Under the pieces are notes generated by a model. That model searched no databases. It saw only the letters and a program-made list of their open reading frames with translations, and was not told the origin of the DNA. A stretch of DNA of 9,574 bases from an uncultured Eubacteriaceae bacterium (GTDB lineage Bacteria > Bacillota > Clostridia > Lachnospirales > CAG-274): positions 1 to 9,574 of the forward strand of contig CALIRN010000175.1 of NCBI GenBank assembly GCA_938042265.1, in the 5' to 3' direction. A program made the translations under genes and the position numbers. The first letter of the stretch is position 1. The number at the start of each line of letters is the position of its first letter. Positions 1 to 6,150 of the stretch are shown piece by piece.

Positions 1-132
1 GCGGAGGTGGTCCACCACACCCGGGGCGGAGCGCGGCTGTCGGAGCAGCTGAACCCGGCAACCCGCCTGGGCGGCCGGACCCACTTCATGGTCATCGTGG
101 CTGAGGGCGTGGAGGGCGGCGCCTACGGCGGT
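1..132 (+). other. GC-rich segment with phosphofructokinase-like reading frame, probable chimeric junction
   Basis: In the frame continuous with the downstream gene, nearly all third codon positions are G or C up to about position 129, then the bias vanishes. This is the signature of a real coding frame from a GC-rich genome. The translated stretch around 79-111 (RTHFMVIVAEGV) resembles the segment HFIVIVAEG of ATP-dependent 6-phosphofructokinase, and does not resemble what precedes the conserved GGAYG of M16C peptidases. The switch falls within 115-135, where both families could share Gly-rich codons. Seen: the composition break and the motif. Inferred: a junction between unrelated DNA molecules, either an assembly artefact at a contig edge or a true rearrangement. 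The phosphofructokinase assignment rests on about ten residues and is tentative. Confidence 0.5.
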
Positions 133-534
133 GGTTGCCGTTTTTTGCGGAACAATAGCATGTATATGTACTCCTACAGAGACCCTCAGCTTCAAAAGAC
201 CATTGCCGCCTTTAATAGGGTGGGACAGTATTTATCGGAACTTAAGCTGACAAAAAGTGAGTTTGAACGCTTTGCCATAGGCTCTGCTGCCGAATTGCTT
301 AAGCCCGTAAAAAATAAAACCGTAAACCTCAGAGTTTTGTCACAGGTCCTGCTTGGCAGAGAATATGATAAGGAGCTTGAAAATGTAAGGGAAAGACTTG
401 AGTGCAGTCCTGATAATATAAGGGAAATAGGTTTAATGCTTATGGAAAATATGGATAAGGCTCAGTCTGTTAGCTTTGGGGGTGACAGGATTAAGGATTG
501 CTTCGGAGCAGATAATTGCACAAGACTTGTATAA
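115..534 (+). CDS. C-terminal fragment of M16C (PreP/insulinase-type) zinc metallopeptidase
   Basis: About 140 residues remain, starting with GGAYGGGCRFLRN and continuing through MYSYRDPQLQKT. These match the C-terminal half of M16C peptidases, where the GGAYG loop and the SYRDP motif are hallmarks (presequence protease and bacterial homologues of roughly 970 residues). Those enzymes are clam-shell proteases that degrade peptides. The catalytic HXXEH lies in the N-terminal half and is absent here, so this piece cannot be active on its own. The fragment ends naturally (residues KDCFGADNCTRLV, then TAA). Its 5' part is replaced by the GC-rich segment, in frame, so no genuine start can be assigned. 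The family call is firm; whether the gene is intact in the organism cannot be told from this window. Confidence 0.72.
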   Translation, partial: GGAYGGGCRFLRNNSMYMYSYRDPQLQKTIAAFNRVGQYLSELKLTKSEFERFAIGSAAELLKPVKNKTVNLRVLSQVLLGREYDKELENVRERLECSPDNIREIGLMLMENMDKAQSVSFGGDRIKDCFGADNCTRLV

Positions 535-535
535 A

Positions 536-549
536 AATAAGGACTGTCA
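536..549 (+). repeat. 14-bp direct repeat, left copy (AATAAGGACTGTCA)
   Basis: Identical to 798-811, one repeat unit (262 bp) away. It begins one base after the M16C stop codon. The copy at 798 is the left arm and part of the loop of an intrinsic terminator. This copy has no matching right arm next to it. The simplest reading is a target-site duplication from insertion into the terminator. Confidence 0.75.
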
Positions 550-797
550 AAAATTAAGTCGACAGCTAAATTTGTAATTTTAATAAATTCAGGCTTAATA
601 AGTAAAGTGTCGCAGACTTTAATTCGCAGGTGAAACCGCGTTTTGCCGAGGAAAAACAAGAGTGTCGAACGGAGTTAGGCACAGTTTATTTGTTCCGCTT
701 GTATTTGTGGTTCATAAAAGCCGTACAGGTTACGCAGTATCCCGTCTGCAAAAAATATTTGCATTTCTTGCAAGCGTATCTACTTTTTCGATGCACT
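550..797. mobile_element. Putative ~248-bp non-coding insertion (MITE-like, unclassified)
   Basis: The 248 bp between the two direct repeats interrupt what would otherwise be a compact arrangement: M16C stop, perfect terminator, MATE stop about 25 bp away. The segment carries no transposase and no obvious terminal inverted repeats (left end AAAATTAAGTCGAC, right end TTTTTCGATGCACT). It is therefore not a typical IS-derived MITE by sequence alone. It could be a small non-autonomous element, a site-specifically integrated piece with a 14-bp core, or another repeated intergenic unit. The boundaries come only from the repeat. Confidence 0.45.
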
Positions 798-811
798 AAT
801 AAGGACTGTCA
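798..811 (+). repeat. 14-bp direct repeat, right copy (AATAAGGACTGTCA)
   Basis: Exact match to 536-549. Here the repeat is embedded in a complete terminator: its first 11 bases are the left stem arm and the rest lies in the loop. That identifies this as the copy still joined to the ancestral downstream sequence. Confidence 0.75.
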
Positions 812-836
812 GATGCAGTCCTTATTTTAGTTTTTT
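798..836 (+). terminator. Intrinsic terminator between M16C gene and MATE gene
   Basis: A perfect 11-bp stem pairs AATAAGGACTG (798-808) with CAGTCCTTATT (816-826) across a 7-base loop, followed by TTAGTTTTTT (827-836). The T tract follows on the plus strand, so it terminates plus-strand transcripts arriving from the M16C side. On the minus strand no T run follows the stem. The right arm contains the stop codon of the convergent MATE gene (TTA at 822-824 on the plus strand). Confidence 0.8.
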
Positions 837-2168
837 CAATACTCTCGAAACTATAACAGCGGAAATTATCAGTGTGCATATATCGGATATGGGCTGAGCT
901 GCTATTATACCGTTAAGCTGCCATAATCTGCCGCCTATAAGTACAGCGGGTATAAATATAAGACCCTGTCTTGAGGCTGCAATTATACTTGCTCGAACAG
1001 GCATCCTTATAGTTTGTGTCAGCATATTTGCAAGTACAATAAAGGCATTAAGTGGTAATGTAAGACATTGAAGTCTGAATGCCATGGCTCCTATTTGGGT
1101 AACGGAAACATCTCCTCTGCTGAACTCGCCTACTATAGCCTCTGCATTTGTAATGGATAAAATGCTTACGATTACAAGAAAAATAAAACAGGTTTTTACA
1201 CAAAACCAAAATGCCTTTTTAACTCGTTCATACTTGCCGGCACCATAGTTAAAACCGCACACCGGCTGAAAGCCCTGTCCAAAGCCTATAACGGCGGAAT
1301 TTGCAAACATCATTACTCTTGACACAATTGACATTGCCGCAATTGCCGCATCCCCAAAGGGATTTGCGGAAATGTTAAGGCAAGTGGTGGCAACACTGGC
1401 AAGTCCCTGTCTTAAAAGAGAGGGAGTACCGCCTGCAATAATCTCGCCAAGATAGAATTTATTTGGCTTAAAGTTTTTTAATCTGATACGTATGTTACCT
1501 GCCTGAAAGGTACCAACCAGAAGCAGACAAAAGCTTAAAAGCTGACTGACTATTGTACCCCATGCCGCACCAGCTACACCAAGGTCAAATACAAATATAA
1601 AAAGCGGGGTAAGAAAAATATTAGTAACTGCGCCCGTTGCAATGCCAATCATGGAATAAAAGGCGCTGCCCTGAAATCGAAGCTGATTGTTAAGCACAAA
1701 GGACGCTGTCATATAAGGCGCGGCAACAAGGATAATGCTTAAGTATTCCTTTGCGTAGGGTGCAATGGTAGGTGTTGCACCTAAAAAATAAACAAGCTCA
1801 TCACAAAACAGCAGCCCCAAAACCGCTACGGCAATTCCAAAAATAAAAGAGCATAAAAAGCCTGTTGCAGACATCCTTTCCGCCTTTTCAATATTCTGCT
1901 TGCCAAGCTCTCTGCCTATAAAGTTGCCGCTGCCATGTCCGAAGAAAAAGCCAAATGCCTGTATAACTGCCATAACGGGAAAGGCTATACCTACACCACC
2001 TACGGCACTTTTGCCCAGAGAGCCTACAAAGTAGGTATCTGCCATATTGTAAAAGGAGCTGACCAGCATACTTATGATTGTGGGTATGGCAAGGGAGCAT
2101 ATAAGCTTTTCTATCGGCTCGGTTGTCATACGTATAAATTTCTCGTTGCTATCTGTAGATTTTTCCAT
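822..2168 (-). CDS. MATE family efflux transporter (MepA-like)
   Basis: A 448-residue integral membrane protein, the usual length for the multidrug and toxic compound extrusion family, with about twelve hydrophobic segments in two repeated halves. Seen motifs: IPTIISMLVSSFYNMADTYFVG near the N terminus (residues 28-49), GVAGAAWGTIVSQ around 197-209, and GQGFQPVCGFNYGAGKYERVKKA at 297-319. The last is strongly conserved in the MepA-type clostridial and staphylococcal branch. Members exchange Na+ or H+ for drugs or metabolites at the cytoplasmic membrane; the substrate here is unknown. The ATG at 2166-2168 follows AGAGGAC with good spacing, and the hydrophilic N terminus before the first helix supports this start. 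The gene is monocistronic and diverges from the L,D-transpeptidase gene. No regulator is adjacent. No frame damage is seen. Confidence 0.93.
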   Translation of the reverse strand: MEKSTDSNEKFIRMTTEPIEKLICSLAIPTIISMLVSSFYNMADTYFVGSLGKSAVGGVGIAFPVMAVIQAFGFFFGHGSGNFIGRELGKQNIEKAERMSATGFLCSFIFGIAVAVLGLLFCDELVYFLGATPTIAPYAKEYLSIILVAAPYMTASFVLNNQLRFQGSAFYSMIGIATGAVTNIFLTPLFIFVFDLGVAGAAWGTIVSQLLSFCLLLVGTFQAGNIRIRLKNFKPNKFYLGEIIAGGTPSLLRQGLASVATTCLNISANPFGDAAIAAMSIVSRVMMFANSAVIGFGQGFQPVCGFNYGAGKYERVKKAFWFCVKTCFIFLVIVSILSITNAEAIVGEFSRGDVSVTQIGAMAFRLQCLTLPLNAFIVLANMLTQTIRMPVRASIIAASRQGLIFIPAVLIGGRLWQLNGIIAAQPISDICTLIISAVIVSRVLKKLK

Positions 2169-2200
2169 TTTATTGTCCTCTGATTTTTATTTATATATCT

Positions 2201-2230
2201 ATTTTACACCATATATCCATAAATTGTCAA
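2201..2230 (-). promoter_or_regulatory. Probable sigma-A promoter of the MATE gene
   Basis: Reading the minus strand, TTGACA (plus-strand 2225-2230) and TAAAAT (2201-2206) are separated by 18 bases. The expected transcript start, near 2194, would leave a leader of about 25 bases before the ATG at 2168. The A/T-rich surroundings fit. Confidence 0.6.
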
Positions 2231-2290
2231 ATCCCCGATTTTTTTGGTATTTTGTAACGAAATTGACATAATTTTTTTGTAGGAAATTGC

Positions 2291-2319
2291 TTGAAATATT
2301 GTAAAGTTTGTTATATAAC
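2291..2319 (+). promoter_or_regulatory. Probable sigma-A promoter of the L,D-transpeptidase gene
   Basis: TTGAAA (2291-2296), a 17-base spacer and TATAAC (2314-2319) predict a transcript start near 2326. It lies back to back with the MATE promoter in the same 189-bp divergent interval. The start position argues against the upstream in-frame GTG at 2328, which would sit at the very 5' end of the mRNA. Confidence 0.55.
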
Positions 2320-2357
2320 TATATGTAGTGATTACAATAGAGTCAGAGGTACATAAT

Positions 2358-3887
2358 ATGGATTTAAAATTGTCGGGTGATTTGGGAAGAAAAAGAAATA
2401 ATACGGTAAAAAAGGTGATAACTGCCGCAGCGGCAGTTATTGCTGTTATATTGGCAGGCTATGCAATTACTGCACAGGCAGCATTTGTGCAGAGATTTAT
2501 GCCAGGTACAGTTATAGACGGTATAGATTGCAGCTATGATACGGTTGACTCCGCAAAAGATAAGCTTGAGGAGGTTATAGAGGGTTACGGTCTTGAAATT
2601 ACCGATGGAAAAACTACCGATAAACTGACAGCAGAGGATATAGCCCTCAAGGGTGATTTTGACAATGAACTTGTGACGGCTCTTGAAGGACAGAAAAGAT
2701 TTTTATGGGGTATGGGTCTGTTTAAAAAAATGGATATTAAAACTGCACCTGTTGTGTCTTTTGATGCGGATATGCTTAACCAAAAAATAGGCGAATTTTC
2801 ACTTGTATCAGGCGGAGCTGTAACGGATAGTGTAAATGCACGCCTGCAGCTTAATGATAAAAACAGATTTGAGGTAATCCCTGAGGTTTACGGTACTCGT
2901 CTTGACAGAGAAAGCTTTGGTGAAAGAGTTGTCAGTGCGGTTAATAATCTTGAGCATAGTATTGACCTTTCACAGGAGGACTTTTATATTAAGCCCACCG
3001 TATATCAGGACAATGAGGACATGCTCAATGCCATGAATACTGCAAACAAATGGCTTGAAGCTGTTATTACATATAAATTCGGTTCAAATACGGAGGTGGT
3101 TGATGACTCTGTAACAAAGGACTGGATAGTTATTGCAGAGGATTTTTCCGCATACTTTAACAGGGACACGGTAAAGGAATTTGTAAGGGGACTTTCAAGA
3201 AAATACGATACATTTGGGGATACAAGGACCTTCCCTACAAGCGATGGCTTTAATGTAAGTCTGGTTGGTGGCAATTACGGCTGCAGAATTAATCGTGAGG
3301 CTGAAATTGACACCCTTGTTGCGGATATCAAAACAGGGGAAATAAAGGAGCGCAGACCTGATTATTATCAGGAGGGCGCAAGCTATGAAGGTCTTGATAT
3401 AGGCAATACTTATGTTGAGGTAGATCTTACTGGACAGCACCTGTTTCTTTATCAGGACGGCAAAATGGTGCTTCAGACGGAAATGGTTTCGGGACATCCC
3501 GCAAAGGGCGCAACTCCAAACGGTACGTACAGAATTACATATTGTGAGAGGGATGCAACTCTCAGGGGAGAAGATTATGAAACACCTGTTTCATACTGGA
3601 TGCCGTTTAACGGTGATATAGGTCTGCATGACGCAATCTGGCAGCCTAAGTTTGGTGGTGACTGGTATGTAAAGCACGGCTCTCACGGTTGCATTAATCT
3701 GCCCTTGTCAATGGCTGCACAGATTTATAGCTATGCTTATAAGGGTATGCCTGTTGTTTGCTACCGATATGATACATCAAACTACAATAAGGTTGACAGC
3801 TATAGAAAGTCAGTAGGATTGGGGACTATATTTGATGTTCAGCCGGAGAGCACTGCAGAAATTACAACGGCACATAGCAGCAATTAA
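2358..3887 (+). CDS. L,D-transpeptidase (YkuD domain) with membrane anchor and PG_binding_4-like region
   Basis: A 509-residue cell-wall enzyme. Residues 1-17 are basic (RKRNNTVKK), and 18-40 form one membrane span rich in Ala/Val/Ile. Residues ~50-345 resemble the putative peptidoglycan-binding PG_binding_4 region, with two similar blocks (FEVIPEVYGTRLDRE and FNVSLVGGNYGCRINRE). The YkuD catalytic domain starts at about residue 350 (NTYVEVDLTGQHLFLYQDG). It contains the conserved His (H424 in IGLHDA) and the active-site motif HGSHGCIN with H443 and nucleophile C445. Such enzymes make 3-3 peptidoglycan cross-links or attach proteins to meso-DAP, and are less sensitive to most beta-lactams than penicillin-binding proteins. 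The ATG at 2358 is preferred over the GTG at 2328: it has AGAGGT seven bases upstream, and the membrane anchor then sits near the N terminus. A short Ser/Thr-rich tail follows the domain. Confidence 0.92.
   Translation: MDLKLSGDLGRKRNNTVKKVITAAAAVIAVILAGYAITAQAAFVQRFMPGTVIDGIDCSYDTVDSAKDKLEEVIEGYGLEITDGKTTDKLTAEDIALKGDFDNELVTALEGQKRFLWGMGLFKKMDIKTAPVVSFDADMLNQKIGEFSLVSGGAVTDSVNARLQLNDKNRFEVIPEVYGTRLDRESFGERVVSAVNNLEHSIDLSQEDFYIKPTVYQDNEDMLNAMNTANKWLEAVITYKFGSNTEVVDDSVTKDWIVIAEDFSAYFNRDTVKEFVRGLSRKYDTFGDTRTFPTSDGFNVSLVGGNYGCRINREAEIDTLVADIKTGEIKERRPDYYQEGASYEGLDIGNTYVEVDLTGQHLFLYQDGKMVLQTEMVSGHPAKGATPNGTYRITYCERDATLRGEDYETPVSYWMPFNGDIGLHDAIWQPKFGGDWYVKHGSHGCINLPLSMAAQIYSYAYKGMPVVCYRYDTSNYNKVDSYRKSVGLGTIFDVQPESTAEITTAHSSN
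2418..2440 (+). repeat. Near-perfect palindrome in the 5' coding part of the L,D-transpeptidase gene
   Basis: ATAACTGCCGC (2418-2428) and GCGGCAGTTAT (2430-2440) are exact reverse complements around a single A. As RNA this could form a 10-bp hairpin with a three-base loop about 60 bases after the start codon. It encodes the Ala-rich start of the membrane helix, where mixed Ala codons (GCC, GCA, GCG) can produce such symmetry by chance. Confidence 0.7.
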
Positions 3888-3891
3888 ATGC

Positions 3892-3920
3892 TTGACATAA
3901 AATGGATTTGTTGGTATCAT
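3892..3920 (+). promoter_or_regulatory. Strong sigma-A promoter of purH
   Basis: TTGACA (3892-3897), exactly 17 bases, then TATCAT (3915-3920). It begins five bases after the L,D-transpeptidase stop codon, so purH is transcribed on its own even though the genes are co-directional. No terminator stands between the two genes apart from the riboswitch one. The predicted start near 3927 lies just before the riboswitch aptamer. Confidence 0.75.
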
Positions 3921-3938
3921 TATTATATAAGTAAGTTG

Positions 3939-4008
3939 TTTTGCATGACTGACGGATTTGTGGGTTACCACAGGGGAGTGCAAAATTAATCGGCCGACCG
4001 TCTGGGCA
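3939..4008 (+). promoter_or_regulatory. ZTP/ZMP riboswitch (pfl motif) aptamer
   Basis: The purH leader contains the parts of the pfl RNA class. P1 pairs TTTTGCA (3939-3945) with TGCAAAA (3979-3985). A hairpin TGTGG-GTTA-CCACA (3959-3972) is followed by GGGGAG. After an A-rich linker comes the 3' conserved domain CCGACCGTCTGGGCA (3994-4008), which matches the family's CCGnCUGGGC signature. This class binds the purine intermediates ZMP and ZTP, which build up when 10-formyl-THF is limiting. The aptamer lies directly before the gene whose enzyme consumes ZMP. Seen: pairing and consensus. Known: ligand and usual genes (purH, glyA, folD and related). The call is based on recall of the consensus, not on a covariance-model run. 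Confidence 0.9.
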
Positions 4009-4059
4009 GTTATTTTAACGGTAACATTTTGCCCTCTGCGGGCGGCTATTATTATTTTT
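3993..4059 (+). terminator. Riboswitch-controlled terminator overlapping the ZTP aptamer
   Basis: The 3' half of the aptamer can pair with the sequence just before the purH ribosome site. GCCG (3993-3996) pairs with CGGC (4043-4046), CCG (3998-4000) with CGG (4039-4041), and GGGC (4004-4007) with GCCC (4031-4034). An A/G mismatch and a small internal loop interrupt the stem. The stem is followed by TATTATTATTTTT (4047-4059). It uses the conserved CUGGGC bases that the ligand-bound aptamer needs, so the two folds exclude each other. Inference: ligand binding prevents termination and turns purH on. A shorter local hairpin (GCCC 4031-4034 with GGGC 4040-4043) is also possible. Confidence 0.7.
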
Positions 4060-4074
4060 GGAGGAAATCAATAA

Positions 4075-5625
4075 ATGAGAGCATTAATAAGCGTATCGGA
4101 CAAAACGGGTATTGTTGAGTTTGCGGCAAGGCTTAATGAAATGGGTATTGAAATTGTATCAACAGGCGGCACATACAACAAGCTTAAGGAAGCAGGTCTG
4201 CCGGTAATCGGTATTTCTGAGGTAACGGGCTTTCCTGAGTGTCTTGACGGTCGCGTTAAAACACTTCACCCTAAAATTCACGCAGGTCTGCTTGCAATGA
4301 GAGGTAATGCGGAACATATGCAGGCTGTTAAGGATTTGGGTGTTGACCTTATCGACCTTGTTGTAGTTAACCTTTATCCCTTCAAGCAAACTGTTATGAA
4401 GGAGGGTGTAACATTGGAGGATTGTATTGAGAATATAGATATTGGCGGTCCATCAATGTTAAGAGCTGCCGCAAAGAATTATCAGGACGTATCCGTTATT
4501 ATTGATCCTGCGGATTATGATAAGGTACTTGAAGAGCTTAAGTCAAACGGCAAGGTTTGCAGGGAAACAAACTTCTACCTTGCGGCAAAGGTATTCAACC
4601 ATACGGCATACTATGACGCTATGATTGCAAATTACCTTAAGGACAAGGCAGGCTTACCTAAGTATACGGATACACTTACCCTTACCTTTGAAAAGGTACA
4701 GGATATGCGCTATGGTGAAAACCCTCATCAGTCTGCTGCTTTCTACAAGGAGGTTGGCAACAACAGAGGTATGCTTACAGGTATTGAACAGCTTCACGGC
4801 AAGGAGCTTTCATTTAATAATATTAACGATACACATGGTGCTCTTGAGCTTTTAAGAGAATATGAGGAGCCTACTGTTGTTGCCTGCAAGCACTCAAATC
4901 CATGCGGTGTTGCAAGCGGCAAGGATATTCACGAGGCTTATGTTAAGGCTTACAACACCGACCCTACATCAATTTTTGGCGGTATTGTATGTGCTAACAG
5001 AAAGATTGATAAGGCAACAGCCGAGGAAATAAGCAGAATTTTTCTTGAAATTGTACTTGCTCCCGACTTTGATGATGATGCTCTTGAAATACTTGAACAG
5101 AAGAAGAACATCAGACTTTTAAAGCTTGCAGACATTGACAGGAAGCAGCCTGAGTCTGCTTATGACTGTAAAAAGGTAAGTGGAGGTCTGCTTATTCAGG
5201 ATATTGACAGCAGGCTTCTTGGTGACGGGCTTACGGTTGTTACTGACAGAAAGCCAACCGATAAGGAAATGGAGGATCTTCTCTTTACATGGAAGATTGT
5301 TAAGTTTACCAAAAGCAACGGTATAGCGCTTGGCAAGGACAAGCAGTCCGTAGGTATCGGACCGGGCCAGGTAAACAGAATATGGGCAACCGAGCAGGCT
5401 GTAGAACATGGCAAAACTCAGCTTGGAGAGGAGTATGTAAAGGGTGCTGTGCTTGCTTCTGATGCATTTTTCCCATTTGATGACTGTGTGGAGGCTGCTC
5501 ATAGGGCAGGTATTACGGCAATTATTCAGCCGGGCGGCTCAAAACGAGATCAGGACAGTATTGACAAGTGCAATGAGTACGGTATAGCAATGGTATTTAC
5601 GGGTATGCGTCATTTCAGACATTGA
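4075..5625 (+). CDS. purH: Bifunctional AICAR transformylase / IMP cyclohydrolase
   Basis: A 516-residue protein, the normal full length, catalysing the last two steps of purine synthesis in the cytoplasm. It formylates AICAR (ZMP) with 10-formyl-THF to FAICAR and closes the ring to IMP. The N-terminal MGS-like cyclohydrolase domain (about 1-130) shows ISVSDKTGI, VSTGGT, TGFPECLDGRVKTLHPKIHAG and NLYPF. ENIDIGGPSMLRAAAKNY leads to the transformylase domain, which has RYGENPHQ, CKHSNPCGVA with the catalytic Lys-His pair (K272, H273), DPTSIFGGIV, and the usual C terminus ending GMRHFRH. The ATG at 4075 follows GGAGG (4060-4064) with ten-base spacing; the site abuts the T tract of the riboswitch terminator. 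It is transcribed alone from its own promoter, without other pur genes nearby, and is closed by a terminator. Confidence 0.98.
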   Translation: MRALISVSDKTGIVEFAARLNEMGIEIVSTGGTYNKLKEAGLPVIGISEVTGFPECLDGRVKTLHPKIHAGLLAMRGNAEHMQAVKDLGVDLIDLVVVNLYPFKQTVMKEGVTLEDCIENIDIGGPSMLRAAAKNYQDVSVIIDPADYDKVLEELKSNGKVCRETNFYLAAKVFNHTAYYDAMIANYLKDKAGLPKYTDTLTLTFEKVQDMRYGENPHQSAAFYKEVGNNRGMLTGIEQLHGKELSFNNINDTHGALELLREYEEPTVVACKHSNPCGVASGKDIHEAYVKAYNTDPTSIFGGIVCANRKIDKATAEEISRIFLEIVLAPDFDDDALEILEQKKNIRLLKLADIDRKQPESAYDCKKVSGGLLIQDIDSRLLGDGLTVVTDRKPTDKEMEDLLFTWKIVKFTKSNGIALGKDKQSVGIGPGQVNRIWATEQAVEHGKTQLGEEYVKGAVLASDAFFPFDDCVEAAHRAGITAIIQPGGSKRDQDSIDKCNEYGIAMVFTGMRHFRH

Positions 5626-5633
5626 TTAAAAGC

Positions 5634-5676
5634 AAGGGTGGTTTTGCCAAAAGGCGGACCACCCTTTTAATTTTAA
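5634..5676. terminator. Bidirectional intrinsic terminator between purH and the convergent minus-strand pair
   Basis: AAGGGTGGT (5634-5642) pairs with ACCACCCTT (5658-5666), with an inner GCC/GGC (5646-5648 and 5653-5655). TTTTAATTTT follows on the plus strand, and GCTTTTAA follows on the minus strand. It begins nine bases after the purH stop and lies just beyond the stop of the 156-residue minus-strand gene, so it can serve both. Confidence 0.85.
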
Positions 5677-5679
5677 GAT

Positions 5680-6150
5680 TTATTTTATTGCAGTGAAGAA
5701 AAGCAGAAATATAAGAATGGCGGGGTCAATATTGAAATCCTTGCTGACTGACTGGGAATTGGTGCTTATACAGCCTTCGTCCACCTCGTAAATTCCATCG
5801 GGATGAATTGCGCTGTCGTTGATTGATGCAGCGCTTACCATTACTGCTGTATTGTCGTCAGGTGATGATGTCCTTGAGAAAAGGCGAAGTGTATTTACGG
5901 CATCAATTAACCTGTCAATGCCATTACTGTTTTCAACAAAGGGCTTAAAGGCTTTAAGCAGATTAACCTCCTTGCAGGGGTGTGAGTCGCAGTATTGCTT
6001 GTGGGATGAAATGGCAACGTTTATGGGAGTGAGATATTTTGATGAAAAATGCTTTATGGCAATATCCATTATTTCCTTAAAATCATCTCTCAGATTATCG
6101 GGAGAGGAAAGCTGTTGGGTTATTTCATAAATTTTATTAAGTTCTGACAT
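5680..6150 (-). CDS. Unrecognised 156-residue protein coupled to the subtilisin-like protease
   Basis: I do not recognise this protein. The first ~45 residues look helical and charged. Then comes a Cys/His cluster HKQYCDSHPCKE (H50, C54, H57, C59) that could bind metal or form disulfides. A helical middle is followed by a Ser/Thr/Asp-rich stretch (RTSSPDDNTAV) and a region ending DEGCIST. The last 17 residues are hydrophobic (NIDPAILIFLLFFTAIK), possibly a short C-terminal membrane-associated tail. There is no signal peptide. The ATG at 6148-6150 has a strong AGGAGG (plus-strand 6157-6162) placed inside the end of the protease gene. The two genes overlap by 14 bases in different frames, so their translation is probably coupled. 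This suggests a shared role, for example as partner, substrate, inhibitor or tether of the protease, but none of these is shown by the sequence. Confidence 0.85.
   Translation of the reverse strand: MSELNKIYEITQQLSSPDNLRDDFKEIMDIAIKHFSSKYLTPINVAISSHKQYCDSHPCKEVNLLKAFKPFVENSNGIDRLIDAVNTLRLFSRTSSPDDNTAVMVSAASINDSAIHPDGIYEVDEGCISTNSQSVSKDFNIDPAILIFLLFFTAIK

Larger units (their letters stand above)
535..821. other. Gene-free interval holding a probable small insertion
   Basis: This 287-bp stretch between the convergent M16C and MATE genes contains no convincing gene. A 66-codon GTG-initiated frame (630-830) has no Shine-Dalgarno site, runs through the terminator hairpin and matches nothing I know. 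The stretch carries small A/T hairpins (for example TGCAAA/TTTGCA around 747-763) and is bounded by a 14-bp direct repeat. Apart from that and the terminator at its right end I see no recognisable element. Confidence 0.6.

Noticed and set aside
550..797. Terminal inverted repeats of a transposon-like element
   Set aside because: Comparing the left end with the reverse complement of the right end gives only scattered matches (AGTCGA against CATCGA), which is too weak to claim.
630..830. 66-codon plus-strand ORF in the M16C-MATE interval
   Set aside because: GTG start without a ribosome site, no recognisable family, and its end runs through the terminator hairpin. More likely chance coding in the inserted sequence.
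2328..2357. Upstream GTG start for the L,D-transpeptidase
   Set aside because: It would begin about two bases after the predicted transcript start with no ribosome site. The ATG at 2358 has AGAGGT at correct spacing and a normal membrane-anchor N terminus.
5119..5502. 127-codon minus-strand ORF inside purH
   Set aside because: Shadow of the purH coding frame. purH is intact and fully conserved across this region.
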